Shown here: positions 32,649 to 45,331 of the stretch, piece after piece
Numbering within the stretch: position 1 is the stretch's first letter
Layout: each line of letters starts with the position of its first letter
NCBI GenBank assembly: GCA_038496445.1
Contig: JALMLS010000371.1
Coordinates: 1 to 64,000 of the forward strand
DNA: 64,000 nt
From: Trichosphaerium sp. ATCC 40318
Lineage: Eukaryota; Discosea; Flabellinia; Trichosidae
Direction: 5' to 3'
The notes under the pieces: model-generated
The model's input: the letters and a program-made list of their open reading frames with translations, nothing else
Databases searched by the model: none
Told to the model about the DNA's origin: nothing
Translations under genes and position numbers: made by a program

Positions 32649-34089
32649 TTATTGCGCTACGCGAAGCACAAATACTTGGCGATCTTTAGACGATGTTGTA
32701 TAACCAGAAACGACTACAACGTCAGCAAACGATTGTCGGACGCATGCGTATTGTAGTTTTGGCGTAGTGTTTAGCTTTATAAAATGTGGGTAGCCAGAAA
32801 CCATTTTATAAATGCCGTCTTTGGCGCCCACAAACATATCACCATTGCTACGCACTGCCATAGACATGCCACTATAGAAACTACGAAATATTGGCCTGAC
32901 GTCACCTTTCGTCAGGATTGAGATGCCTTGGAAACACGTTCAGTCACCAAAACCCGAAAAACTTAAAACTTATAATTTTGGGATTTGCCCAAGGCACGCT
33001 TCTTACCTTCTATGGTTGCCACATACGTGTTACCGTTCTCAAGTAGTCGGTCAGCACATAAACACAAGGATTTTAAAAAAAAAGAAGTACCCCATCTCGT
33101 GCTACATCCGTTGGGTATAGTACGCTGTGTCCTAAAGCAATCAATGGTTATCTCATCGTTTTAAAGTGTGCGTTTTCTACGCAGTTACTTGCACAAATCC
33201 CGCGTACCTCCCGCTACAGTCGTGACGTGTCCATCTGGAGATACGCTTCGCACCTATACGTATAGCATCAGAGACTGTATAACGGTAATCAGAAGCAAAT
33301 TTCAACTTACTGCATGGTTTTTCCTATCTGCAACTAAGAGATTGGCTTGCGCGTCTACACATATTCCATAAGGTTTATGAAACAATGCAGTAGCGCCATC
33401 AGCGTATCCTAAGAATGGTATTAGCTTACTTTTAGAAATTGTTATTACTTACCACTCTGCTTTGGTGTTCCGGCAAAGGGCGTAATAGTTTTAGACTTGA
33501 CGTGGATTTTTTTGATGCAGTTTGCAGCCGTGTCGGCTACAAGTATATGCTCTCTGTAACAGAACGATTACGTACATGCAATATCTTAAATCGTACGTAC
33601 TTATCTAGTACAACTACTCCACCAATCTCGTTGATGGAATTGCACACAAGAACATTCTGCGTAGCTGAATCTATTTCGTCTTGAGTAGCCGACTCCGTCA
33701 GGAGACACAAAGGTTTCTAGTCGTGTAAGAAATATAACAATAGATGATGCGATCTTGCGTACGCAGCCAACGGTGATTTGCTTGTGTCGATATAGCGAAT
33801 GTTGCATATCCGCTTGGTGGAGTGTGTAGGATCTGACTGTTTCCTGGCGTTTGTTATGTTTGTAGCGCAAAGTGCTTTTTTTTCGTACTTGCATATAACG
33901 TGATGAATCAATCACCCTTTTAATACCTCTGCACGTTATTCGTGTGTTCATCAAGTACCGTGGTGACATTTCTAAGCAAATACAAGAAAGCAACTCAAAA
34001 GGTAGGTCGAGCAATGTCGTTGTGAATGAGTAACGGTGATGAGGTTGCAAGCTGAGTTTCATATTGCGTGTCAGTGAATGGTTAAGCAC
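32649..34089 (-). CDS. F-box protein with NHL-repeat propeller
   Basis: The N-terminal exon carries TTLLDLPFELLSCICLEMSP and LMNTRITCRGIKRVID, a recognisable F-box. Following exons encode repeating blades of NHL type: NVLVCNSINEIGGVVVLDK, HILVADTAANCIKKI then TITPFAGTP, GYADGATALFHKPYGICVD then LLVADRKNHA, VSPDGHVTTVAG and a last blade with NGDMFVGAKDGIYKM, ending VLRVAQ. NHL propellers bind proteins or RNA; with an F-box the protein would be an SCF substrate receptor. Start may be the internal Met at about 34062. Some middle exons are approximate. Confidence 0.7.
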
Positions 34090-34157
34090 AATGGCGCGTA
34101 GCTACCTGCGGCACGTACATGCATAAAAGGAGACTTTTTTTGCACGTGTTTTTTATT

Positions 34158-36125
34158 TTATTTAAATAGCCTAGAGTGCCATGGACACATCAAGTGTATA
34201 GGAACCAGCGTCATTACAAGATAAAAACCGAGTTGTACATAGTTCATTGTAAGAAAAGAACCTACATTTAATGAGATCAACTTGTTTAGGTATAAAGAAA
34301 GGCGTACCGCTGTGTTTCTCAACAATGATGTACAAGAATAAATACTGTATCAAGTTCACTACACCTACGTGGTGTAAGATTACAGTAGTTCAATGTTATA
34401 CTCACCAGCAATGAACCCAGCAAGGCCATACAACTTTCCAATATTGGCGTAGCCGAAAATCTTTACAAGGTACATCGTACACACAGAGTAGAACCTAGAT
34501 GTAATTATGAAACGCCTATACGCCAGTGTATCATACCACATCCTATGAATGGAGAAAACAATAAACAAAAAGAACCAAAGTTCATCAACTAGCAACTGTT
34601 AGATTACAGCATAAGTTTGATTTGAAGCTCACTTTTAATGAAAATGAGGAATGACGCCAATAACCCCATGAAATGTACAATGGCGAAGTTAAAGACATGT
34701 GAGTATTTAGATAGATAACCTACGTTGTGTATTTAATAACTGATGTGTTGTAAATACTGTGTTCTTACTGATTAATGGTGCGACGATAAAAGCAGCAGGA
34801 ACTGTCGCGCTGAACACTTTGACAAGAAATTCTGTCCTGTCCACTTCCAAAAAGTCGTTCAATCTGGCTTCTATAGTCCCAAAGAAAAAGTTCATCCACA
34901 GCGTCTAACTCAATTATTATTGGCGAAGTATGGGTTGAATGATTCATCTCAAATCCGTACTCCACTAGCGAAATAGAAGATGAAGAAAATGTACTCCAAT
35001 GTGAAGAGTTGTTTATAAAAAGAGAGGTCCGAGTGAACACTAAACTTCCGCTTTTGTATCAACGTGTCTGTTATTGTGAACTTTTCTTCTCTGCCATCAC
35101 TGGTATTGTTTTGTAATCCAGCAAAAGGTTCTTCAGCTGGCCCTGATTGAGGATCACCTGCAACATGTCAAACAAAAAATATTTTAAACTCCCATCAAAA
35201 CCTTTTGCTCCGGTTGGCCAAAAAAACGTGAAGAGCATCCCAACTGCAGGCATGATTATCAAGTATTTAAAGAATATAACAGACTCGATCCCAATTGCTT
35301 CGTAGACGTACTATAAAATGCATGAAAAGGAAGACTTAATCATGATTGTCTTTTAACAAAGTTCATACCCAGTATCCTAGAAATAAGCCTGCACTGGCAT
35401 CAAACGCACAAACTATGAGTACGAGCACTACTTTATTCCACTTCCCGTATGCTTCACTGAGCCTGAATAGAGAAAAGTAAATGAACATACCACTCACACT
35501 CATAATCACATAACCAGGTATAAAAGCGTTAAACCCTACACGCAACAATTACAAGATGAACAACACAACGTTAAAAATACGCAAAATATGCACCTGAAGG
35601 TGTCCGGGCGTCGGAGAAACTGAGAAGAATAAAACTGATTGTGAGTGTCAACCAACCAATAGCAATAGAACGACGTGGTCCTATCCAATCGAGAACAAAA
35701 CCAGCAGGCAACTGGGCAGCTACAAAAAAAAACCCAGAAGTTATTTTTCATTTAATCACGTGATTTTAACTTACCAACTAGACAACTGACTGAAATGGTG
35801 TAGATTAAATTCAAACCAAGCTCTTGTTCCTCGCACTATTCTATTTTGAGTTTTAAAAACACTAATATGGTTATTACAGTGTCTGGAGGCGCTATCTCGG
35901 CTTTACACCTATGTATGAACTGTCCTTCGTGCTTATACACTATATAACGGATTGGAAGGCGTAATTAATACAGAACTTACCTAGAAGTATTGCAGGCCAT
36001 CCATACATTATTCCGGTGCATGTAAACGCTAAAATGATGACAAAGAACAAAGATAGCATTCTACTGATTGGCTTCTTTGGGTTCATTTGAAACATATAAA
36101 ACAACTTCCATATTTTCTCAAGCAT
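34158..36125 (-). CDS. Major facilitator transporter, SLC43-like
   Basis: Multi-exon carrier with about 12 hydrophobic segments. It starts MLEKIWKLFYMF; the first helix ends GIMYGWPAILLG, typical of SLC43 (LAT3/LAT4) and related protist carriers. The MFS motif between helices 2 and 3 is AGFVLDWIGPRRSIAIGW. Later parts include IPGYVIMSVSGMFIYF, FDASAGLFLGYW, GKLYGLAGFIAG and, after the last intron, FLTMNYVQLGFYLVMTLVPI with a stop at 34158. The large loop after helix 6 (about 34,900-35,260) is polar. Substrate cannot be read from sequence; amino acids are the known substrates of the family. Confidence 0.72.
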
Positions 36126-36446
36126 TTGCCTTTAAACTCGCACTGAAATCAAAAAAAAAAGACAGAAAAATCACGTGTCAAAACTTAATTCAAAATTTGT
36201 ACAAAAAGTTAAGCCTTGTTTTTTTATAGTATAGTATAGTACTTCTAATTACACGTTACAGGGGTAGAAGCCTATGATGCTAGAATAAGTACCAAAGTTA
36301 ACGAAATTTAAATAAATCCGTGCATGACACTGGTTGACTTTGATTTTTCAGCTCTCTGATTTCTCCTAGAGTTGATGGACAGTCTGGATGATCCTCTCAA
36401 GAATTTTATACTGGTAAGAGTAAGATTGGAGAGTAAGTCTTGGTTT

Positions 36447-38739
36447 CTAAGTATAGACGCACTCCATGTTTTCAACTGCTCTGCGCACTTTCTTGAATGT
36501 TGGACGATCAATAGGATCGTATTGCCAACAACGTTGCATCAGGAACTGCCAAAAGAATGAGCATTTTGGCATCTCTAGCTTAACACCTCCAAGGATACTC
36601 TCTTTTATGTCCTCTGTCGACTCCCTAACCAAACCACTTACTAACACAGCTATATAAATATACAAAGGACGTACCATGGTCTCTTTCTTGTATGCATCTC
36701 CCAAACTACAATACCGAAGCTGTACACATCGACTTTGCTGTTATATCCATGTTTACCAAATATCTCAGGAGCACAGTAAGCCAGTGTACCTATTTACAGA
36801 GGGTTAGAGGCGCTATAATTACGATAAAGGTTCTGTCGATAGTACCAACTTGAGATTTTATTCGGCTATTCTTCTCGATCGCTACAGCCAGTCCTTGGGT
36901 TGCCGGTTAGAACAGAATTCATCAGACAGTTTATTATGTATAGTACCAAAGTCTCCAACTTTAACATTCTGCCAACGGTCGCATACAAACAAGTTATCAG
37001 TCTTGAGATCTCTGTGAATAAATCCCTTGCTATGCAGGTACGCTACTGCCTCACTAGTATCCATGGCAACCTAATATCAGCGTCAGTCTCCACGTCTATG
37101 CTGTTCACGTGACCTTTCTTATCCTTGCTTCTGTAATTGCCACCCGTCTATCATCTCTACACAATTATTTAGCCCTTAATATTGCTAATAGTGTGTACAG
37201 AAGATCTCTGAGGGATCCAAAAGGTACTAATTCAGTGACAATACTGAGGTAAGGATCTTCTAAACTTTTGATTAGCCATTCAAGAATTGTCGTAAATATA
37301 TTCTTCACTTGCCGATACAAGCTCCTATCAGCCTCAGAATATTAGGATGGTTCGTTACTTGACTACATTCGTGAATATATGAGAGCAACAGCTATAAATG
37401 TCTAACCTCATCATCAACACCTCTGTAACAAACTGCTCCAAGAAAAGAGTCTCTATATATAAAAATTAGCACCAAACAATACGAGAGAGGGGAAGCATAC
37501 CCATATCAGCAAACTTGATAATTTTGATGGCAACTAATAGGCGGACGAGTTAATCTTTGATCCAAAATTTTTGGCTTACCTTCTTCTCCGCGGTAGTGGC
37601 CACTATAGACTACACCCATCGACCCTTCACCAAGGCGTTTGTCACTTTGGTATAGATCAACACGCTATTTAGGTAAAGTTAGATGAGCTTGAAAGACAAC
37701 CAGTGCAAACCTTTATCAGCTTGTTCATGTTTATTTCAACCTCGTGCAGAAGTTTACTTCGTTCGTCGTATTGGTCATCACGGAGGAATTGTTCGGGCTG
37801 GAATCTGTATGTCTCTAGAAGTACACACGTTAACGGTTATGGACTAAAGGGCAAGTGTAGGGGTACCTATCAACTCTATAAAGTCCAAGCGAATAATCTA
37901 AGAAAATTATTTGGTAGAACAAACAAAACTAGGAATTGTTGTACCATTACTATTGGACCAATTTCGTAGATGACATATATAGTGAAAAGAATAACAGCTT
38001 CTATAAATTCATCACTATCGAATCCTACGACTGCTCCTTCCAGTCTAAAAAATTTGAGTTAAACACAAAGCGCTTAATACCCGAGGATTTGTACAGTGCT
38101 GCAGCCGGTACAATGTTGAGCACCATGTGACAAACTATTGCGAAAACCCATGTCCAGAATACTATCGTAAACTAACGTCATAAGGAGTTAAAACCATGTT
38201 GCTATTGTAACTAACGCACGTGCAGTCTTTTCATCTTCGCAGTATGACCAAGTTTGGACTAACACATATTAATGAAAAAAAAAGTAAAAGAGAATCACAT
38301 ACTTTCTCTCCTCTGACAGTACAACGCATGAAAGATATAACAGCAATGGTGAAAACAAACCATCCAAACTGTACACTGCCTTCACACTTGTTAATGGGAA
38401 CATACAAATAGTATCGTACCTAGAATAAGCCTGTAATAGATTGCCATACTAGTGTCATCCAATACTGCGCTGAAAACAACTAAACAAATCTTCTCAAACA
38501 AATCATTATCGATATTGTTAATGATTATAAACATATCTTCAACGTACAATTATTGCAGTTGATACTGTAGATACGACAATAATTTCAACCCAAGCAAATT
38601 TGGTGTTGGTTGATGGGTTACTGAAGAAGAATATGTTTCTCCGTGACATAAAAATATCGGCCCTTATTTGCTTCGTTAGTTCCAACAGTACCTGCCAAAA
38701 AAACGCACCAGTAATGAAGTAAACAGACATAAGGCACAA
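36447..38739 (-). CDS. Multi-pass membrane protein kinase
   Basis: The C-terminal half is a kinase domain: glycine loop [18 protein letters not shown], catalytic loop [18 protein letters not shown] and the terminal [19 protein letters not shown], a TKL/TK-like ending. Before it comes a polar linker ([20 protein letters not shown]). Upstream exons encode several hydrophobic helices ([64 protein letters not shown]), giving at least four to six spans. Start and some small exons are uncertain. The arrangement resembles a signalling receptor with an intracellular kinase. Confidence 0.65.
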
Positions 38740-39414
38740 ACATGAGGATTTGTGGTAGACTCCAAAGAGGTATAACTTGCAGAAAAGTTAAAAGAATTCA
38801 ATTCCAAATTCTCATTTTTTTACTATGCTGATAAAAAACCGCGTATTTTAATTATGGATAAACGATTGGTATTGCAATAGGATGCAGCCACGTGCGAATA
38901 TTCGTTTAAACAACCTTTAGACTTTTTTCAAAAAATAACGTACGATAGTGCAGCTTATTATGCACAGTAGTGTTGGCGTCCCATTTGTCAGGGCAGAATT
39001 TATTAAATAAAGCTGTAACAATGAAGAAAGCTGCCCTTGCTACGATAAAGTTAACAATACGTGCGTAATGATAGTATTACCAAGGCAAGCGACGGATATA
39101 AAAGCCAATAAAAAGAATACTCTTTTGTTTTCACGTTTTCTGGCAAAAAGCTGCCAACACGTGTATGCTGATATGACTAGTAATAAAAAGCTGTTTAGAA
39201 AACAGAAGCTCGTTGTGAGAGGTGTGTACGGAGAAATATGCCTCCAAGGATTACCGACACTGCTGGGGCTGTGTTGAGCGACGCATTACCTTCGATCGTA
39301 CAAAGAGTGCCATTGGTTTCGCCTGTGTCGTTCATTTTTGAAAACTTTCAGACACGACCCGTCGTGTCGTTTCGTTTTTTTTGAAACACGTGTTTTTTTG
39401 CGAATTATGGAAAA
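38740..39414. other. Divergent intergenic region
   Basis: Separates the minus-strand receptor kinase from the plus-strand exchanger, so it should hold both promoters. CACGTG palindromes occur at about 38890, 39160 and 39386. The open frame at 39068-39277 has no recognisable motif or splice support. Confidence 0.4.
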
Positions 39415-41946
39415 ATGGGGTTTTTAAAGTCTCCGTCTAGTCATTCGAGACATTTCGTACGGCATTTCCTAAACGTTGCGATGAAGCATAGATCACTTGC
39501 GGGACAAGTAATAAAGTACGGGGTTATAGTGCTGGCATTGTCGACGCTTTACTTTTTGCGTGACATTCAAGACGATGAAGCGCCTCAAAAGCGTATACAC
39601 AGAGTCTTACTTGAAGAGATGGAAGAAGATGACATTAAAAAAGAATGTGCTCAGTACGTATTTTAGATTAAACTATGTTTTTAAGCTTAATTGACGCGTC
39701 TAAGCCCTGGAAAACAGACGTGTGGCTTTCTTAAAGAAAATTGCCCACCAGATGGATACATTGACTATATTGGGCTTTATTATTGTAGTAGGCCTCCTAA
39801 ATGGCTCTCATTCATCGTATTCGTATGCTTCTTGACATTTACCTAACCTAAATTTGTACACATGTATTATGCCTTGCCATTAACAAGCGTAGTTGTGTTG
39901 GTTGATAGTCCTTTTTTATATTTTGGGTGTTTCCGCCGATGATTTCTTTTGGTAAGTGTCACTTTTTGTGTAACTTTTTTCACTTACCTGTTTATAGCCC
40001 TACCCTAGAGGTTATCTCAGATGCACTTCATATGGGTCCTGAATTGGCTGTATCCTTTTTTTTCTATCAAAGTTTTTTTACTGAATATTGCCTTTTGGAT
40101 TGATAAGAAATTTCCTCCTTGACGAGTTTTCAGGGTTTGACGCTCCTTGCTCTAGGAAACGGTGCCCCCGATGTATCTACGACTATTATTGCGATTAATG
40201 GTGCCACCGACAGTTTTGGTACATCTATTGGCGAGCTTCTAGGTAAGAGGAGCTAGCTCCTTCAGTATCTTCTTAAATTTAAGTTCCAATCAGGTGCTGG
40301 AGTATTTGTTACGACAATGGTTGTTGGTGCTGTGGCTATAGTATCTTTAGCGGACTTGGATCGTCTTAATTTTTTACGTGATATTGTCTTCTATGTCATC
40401 GGATTGCTTGCGATTATAGCTATCGTATGGGATAGGAAGATATATCTTTATGAAAGTATTGCATTCTTGTTGTATTACTTTGGGTAAACGTGTTCAACTT
40501 TTAGTACTAACGGATGTACATTAACAAGCTTTAGTTATGTTGGATTTGCAGCATCTATTAATTATTGTACATGTTTCTCAAAGAAGGTAGATGATGAAGA
40601 GGCTCCAGAAGGTTATGGTGCCATTCAAAACGATTCTGTAACTGCAGAGCTAGGTACTAACCTTGAACATCAATATAGTAATGTCTGTTGACAAAAAACT
40701 TGTAGAAGAAATAGAGAAGATGGGAGAAGACAGCGAAGCTGAGGCGTTTTCTTTTGTTGGATTCGTATGGTTTTTTTTCAAACACCTCACCCGCTCTGTT
40801 TTTTTCGCACGTGCGTTTATCTGAACCTTGGTTTTAGAAAAATGATTGGGACAAAAAAACAGTGTTTGGAAAAGTTGTATTTGCTTTCAGTTTTCCATTT
40901 GTAGTATGGTAAGTGGGAAGCTGTCAAACGCGTTTTTTTACCATATTTTGTTGATGTTTGTTTTTAGGTTAGTCATCTCTATTCCGAACACTGAGAGGTG
41001 GAACCGCTATGCAGCAAGTTTGGTCCCCATGTCTATGCCAATGTTAGTTTTTGTTGCTATAAATGATTTCAGCGCATCAATACACATGGGTTCTGTTGAC
41101 TTTCCAGTGTGGGCTCTCTGTCTCAGTACTTTTTTAATTTATTTTTGTTTTTTTGGATTCGTGTCCTCTAAACTCTCCTTTCAGTTATAGGATCTCTAGT
41201 TTCCATAGTTGTATTCCTCACAACAAAGACATACTCAAAACCTATCTACCATCCTGTACGATACTTGTTGTGCGAGATGACGAAAACTGACATTTTTTTT
41301 TAAAGGTGTTTGTATTGTTAGCTTTTGCAAACTGCATTCTTTGGATTTTTGTGGTTTCTTCAGAGGTAGTTTCGCTTCTGAAGGCATTAGGACATATTCT
41401 AAGTATATCAGATATCATTTTAGGCGCAACAGTACTTGCTTGGGGAAATTCAATAGGCGGCACGTGACATTTTTTTTCAAAAATACAACACTTGAAAACT
41501 TACTTCTTTGTAGATTTCGTTGCAGATGTCCTTATGGCCAAACGCGGTTTACCTAAGATGGCGATAGCTGCGGCATATGGAGGACCTCTTTTCAGTATCC
41601 AATACTTTTTAGAAAACCCACAAAAACATGAACAAGTTCATTTGTATTTTTTTTTCTCCTTAATTTGTTTCCAGATTTGCTTTTCGGATTGGGTGTTGGT
41701 ATGACTTGGAAGACAGCTACTACTTTCCCTAAGCACTACCATATTAATGTACCAAGCCTAAACGAGTTTTATTGCTCTGCGTTCTTTCTCGGTGGAAGTC
41801 TTGTAGGTAGCTGCGCTGTCATCTCATTTAACAAATTTTTCATTCCTAAAAAATGGGCAATTGTGTTGGTTGTATGGTACCTACTGTACACTCTTTTTCT
41901 TATTCTACTTGAATTTGAAGTTATATTCCCACACCACAAGAAGTAG
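39415..41946 (+). CDS. Cation/calcium exchanger, CCX/NCLX type
   Basis: Antiporter of the Ca2+/cation superfamily, exchanging Ca2+ for Na+ or K+ across an internal or plasma membrane. An N-terminal hydrophobic segment (YGVIVLALSTLYFL) is followed by the alpha-1 repeat with LLALGNGAPDVSTTIIAING and the alpha-2 repeat with GATVLAWGNSIGD and DFVADVLMAKRG; the paired GNGAPD and GNSIGD motifs with their Asp residues are the ion-binding hallmark of CCX/NCLX proteins. A central acidic loop (EEIEKMGEDSEAEAF) separates the halves. About nine introns, some with CACGTG near the 3' end. C-terminus FEVIFPHHKK. Confidence 0.88.
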
Positions 41947-42314
41947 ATGGATTTGGTATTAAGAAGGCTCTGAATGATTCGACAAACGCGATTTTGAAAA
42001 AACAACTGTTGGCGTTTTGTACACATTTTATAAATACACTCTTTGTTGTACCTCTTTGTAATTATATTTCCACTGGCCTTGAGCTTGATTTAACTCTTAA
42101 AAAACTCATGTTGACAATTGAGAGTTGTATCCTTAGGATGCATAAAATATAGCATATTCTCCACGACACTTTTGCTTCGGGAATTGATGTGAAAAAAAGT
42201 CATTTCGTCTTTCAAGCCTGTGTGCAAGGTCGTTAACTCCCTATGTGGGAAAAAACCAGTGTTGACTGCCTCGTAGGCGATCATTCAGAGACGTGTTGAA
42301 AGCTACAGCATTGT

Positions 42315-42600
42315 ATGGCTCTAAATGCTTCCGAACCTGTCAGCAGTATTTTGGGCATTAAGACCCGGATTTATAGTATGTACACGGAGCTGGCTTTATT
42401 TTTTATTGTAGATACTTTATCCTACAAGATATTTTCACGTGTTACTGGGTACCTCAAAGAAACGTAATGATATTGGTGACGGTTGAAGTTGTACAAACCC
42501 TTGTGAAAGTTCAAACCATACAAGCTTTACTAGATGAAGCCATAGAACCACTCAGTAGGGCGCATTCATTAAACCTAGCTGTAGTCTTGACTAGTGGCTA
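42315..42600 (+). CDS. Possible small gene
   Basis: An open frame starting MALNASEPVSSILGIKTRIY runs 51 codons through TELALFFIVDTLSYKIFSRV; a second frame reads VVQTLVKVQTIQALLDEAIE and ends VVLTSG and a stop at about 42600. Both have protein-like composition but the join between them is not resolved and no family is recognised. Confidence 0.2.
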
Positions 42601-42627
42601 AACTGTTTATTTGGTATACATGAGCAT

Positions 42628-43453
42628 TTACTTGTACAGCATATTAATACCAAACATTGCAGCGCACTCCGTTGTAATGCCAATATGTGAACAATTGATC
42701 GATAGTGTTTTAAGAGATTTAAAGTACATCAAGGAGTCATCTGTTAAATCAAGAATGGAACAATAAGATAGTTCAAGGTGTTCAAGGTTTACCAAATTCT
42801 TTAAACAAGCTTCTGTTATATTCTTGCTATGATTCAGTCTGAGGTGCTTGACATTAGACAAGGATTTTATGTGTTCATTGGATGTATTGCCAAGATGTAC
42901 AAAGTATACATCCTTGAGTGCTTTTATACCTTCAGCTGTGATTTTCGAACAGTAAGCAATAGCAATTGAGTGTACAGTACTCAGTGTATTTAATGAAGCA
43001 TCTGTTATTAGAGTACGTGTCACATTAATGGTATGAACACCTTTTAGTGCTTTAATACCTTCATCAGTTACTTGACTACAACCACTGAGGTCAATGGCGT
43101 GAACGCCCTTAAGTGCTTTAATGCCTTCATCTGTTATTTGACTACAACCACTGAGGTCAATAGAATGAACACCTGCCAGGCAAGCCAAATCATTATCTGA
43201 GGATTCCTTATTGCATTTCATCACAGTGTTTTTAAGCAATGGGCTACCTTTTAGAGCAACACAATCTAATGGTTCTTTCATACGCAAATAGACAAATCCA
43301 ATATTAGTACGTATTGTTAAACATGCGAGAAACAGCAGAAGCTGTTATACGATCGTTTTTTTGTAAATAAAATAGAATGTGTGTTAATGTCTCTGGTGGA
43401 AGATGCTGTGGCGTTTTTTCATTTTTTGGCGATGTTTCGCAATGATTTGCCAT
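42628..43453 (-). pseudogene. F-box/LRR gene with an N-terminal frameshift
   Basis: From 43453 a frame encodes MANHCETSPKNEKTP and then an F-box (HLPPETLTHILFYLQKND...AVSRMFNN), stopping at about 43321. The LRR frame, shifted by one base, continues TNIGFVYLRMKEPLD...ALKGSPLLKNTV, exactly parallel to the plus-strand paralogue at 43582. It then has about seven AMN1-like leucine-rich repeats of the form GVHSIDLSGCSQITDEGIKAL to the stop at 42628. No intron fits the junction, so this is a single-base frameshift: either a recent pseudogene or an assembly error. Confidence 0.7.
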
Positions 43454-43581
43454 AATAACAGAGCTGGAAACTTTTTATGTGATTGACTTTCAGCGACTGG
43501 CTTGATCGCCTATTTTTTCATCTTTTGTCAATATTAGCGGCCTGGCCAGACCCCTTGTTACAATCGCGACAATTAGGCTTA

Positions 43582-44814
43582 ATGGCGAGCGTATACAAAG
43601 AAACCAAAATGTTTAAGCATTCCACAAGCGACTTGAACTATATTGAGCTTTTGGATGTACCAACAGAGATACTGGCTCATTTACTTGCGTTTGTAGACCG
43701 TTCTTCTCGATTTCTTGTTTCTCAAAGCTGTAGACGTTTATCAGACATAATTCACCATCACGTTGGATACGATGTTATCAAAGTTAACTCTACTGAAAGT
43801 TGTGCCCTTCTTTCAAAAAGTCCTCTCCTCAAAAACAGCAAAATAATATTTTGGAAGAAAGGAACTGACACAGATCTTGCTTTTCTTTCTGGTGTTCATG
43901 AAATAGGAATAATGTTAAACAAGAACATAACAGATGCAGGATTAAAGAGTATTTGTGGTGTACATAGTTTAGTATTGGCAAGATGTCCACAAATTACAGA
44001 TGCAGGAGTAGTACCACTAGTGAAACATCTCAAACACATTGCTTTGAAGAGAAACGCCAAAATGACAGCATCAGGTATCAAAGCACTAGCAGGTATACGA
44101 AGTGTCTATATTGCTCACTCAAATGTTACAGATGACATATTGTCCATGTTTTCTGGAGTACACAATATATCATTACAGGGATGTGCCCTGATAACATGCA
44201 AAGGTGTTTCAGCATTAGCTGGAGTACACACAATTGATTTAAGTGGAACTTTTGTCAACAATGAAAGTGTTTCATCATTGGCTGGTGTACATACCATACT
44301 ATTGAGCAGAACATCTGTCACAGATGTATCAGTACTGGCTGGTGTACATACAATATATTTAAGTGGAACACCAATCACAGATAAAGGTATTTCAGCGTTG
44401 GGCGGTGTACACACCATATATTTGAACAGAACATCTATCACAGACGTATCAGCATTGGCTGGTGCACACATAATAAGTTTACGTAGTTGTCAACTCATCA
44501 CAGACAAGAGCTTATCAAAACTAGTTGGTGTTCATACAATTAATTTATCACAATGTATGAGTATTACTGCGTCGTGTATGAAAAGTCTTGCTGGTGCACA
44601 TACCATTGATTTGTCATCCACAAATGCAACAGATGATTGGCTTGTTCCTCTCAGTCGTGTAAAAAAAATACGATTGTATGAATGTCAGCAGATTACAGAG
44701 AAGGGTATTGAAGCGCTGTTAAGCGTCCGTGAAATAACTCTATCAAAAAGGTATACTTCAAAAGAAACTATAAATACTCTAAAAGAAAAAGGCATAAATG
44801 TAAAAGCACTCTAA
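43582..44814 (+). CDS. F-box protein with AMN1-like leucine-rich repeats
   Basis: Intronless gene of about 410 residues. An F-box (LLDVPTEILAHLLAFVDRSS then SQSCRRLSDII) is at about residues 22-60. It is followed by about 14 irregular LRRs of 20-26 residues with the consensus LAGVHTIDLSGT.ITDKGISAL. The frame is open further upstream but without an ATG. It would act as a substrate receptor of an SCF ubiquitin ligase. It is divergently arranged with its paralogue at 42628-43453 (same F-box-LRR layout); the very uniform GVHTI repeats indicate recent internal duplications. A related relic is at about 52435-52590. Confidence 0.82.
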   Translation: MASVYKETKMFKHSTSDLNYIELLDVPTEILAHLLAFVDRSSRFLVSQSCRRLSDIIHHHVGYDVIKVNSTESCALLSKSPLLKNSKIIFWKKGTDTDLAFLSGVHEIGIMLNKNITDAGLKSICGVHSLVLARCPQITDAGVVPLVKHLKHIALKRNAKMTASGIKALAGIRSVYIAHSNVTDDILSMFSGVHNISLQGCALITCKGVSALAGVHTIDLSGTFVNNESVSSLAGVHTILLSRTSVTDVSVLAGVHTIYLSGTPITDKGISALGGVHTIYLNRTSITDVSALAGAHIISLRSCQLITDKSLSKLVGVHTINLSQCMSITASCMKSLAGAHTIDLSSTNATDDWLVPLSRVKKIRLYECQQITEKGIEALLSVREITLSKRYTSKETINTLKEKGINVKAL

Positions 44815-44992
44815 AGCGTAGATTTCACAAAGTCTGTAGAATGTTGTTGAACTTTAATTTTATTTAACTGTATCACCCTTAGTGAGCCAATAAATGGATT
44901 GCGTTATCAAGGCAGGAGGGTCATATCTAACGAATACTGTCTCGATTGTTATGTTGCTAAAAAATATTTGAAAGTCAAACATCTCAAGTCAA

Positions 44993-45331
44993 CTAAACTC
45001 CACCAAACGTTGTACTAGAATCAACCTGTCCGTTTGTTGTTATTGCAGAACATAGCGTTTTCAAAGGACCAAGTACTGGCGAGATTACAGAACTAAGAAA
45101 AACAGATGTTAACATTTTTTAGAGAAGTTCAAAAAAAAATTTGTACCTAAAATAGGATAACATATAGAACGTTCTCGTGAACGGTGTCATTATTGCTGAT
45201 AAGCTAACATGTGATGGCTTCTGTTGCCTACTGTTCTCTGGGGCCTTTCTACTAACAAGAGACAACAAAGAAAATTTCCCAGGAATAGCTACAAACAATA
45301 AACAGTTAGTAAAGTCACCTCTTTTTCTCAT
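44993..45331 (-). CDS. Small basic protein, start overlapping the SppA stop
   Basis: Three exons: ATGAGAAAAAGAG (45331-45319), then [20 protein letters not shown]...[22 protein letters not shown], then [20 protein letters not shown]...STTFGGV and a stop at 44993. Phases agree across both introns (donors GTGACT and GTACAA). The product is about 84 residues, basic at the N-terminus with one hydrophobic central stretch. Its ATGA shares four bases with the TGA stop of the upstream protease gene. No family recognised. A possible mitochondrial targeting character is inferred only from composition. Confidence 0.45.

Noticed and set aside
42090-42284. Minus-strand frame of 64 codons
   Set aside because: No motif or flanking exons; left out of the gene list.
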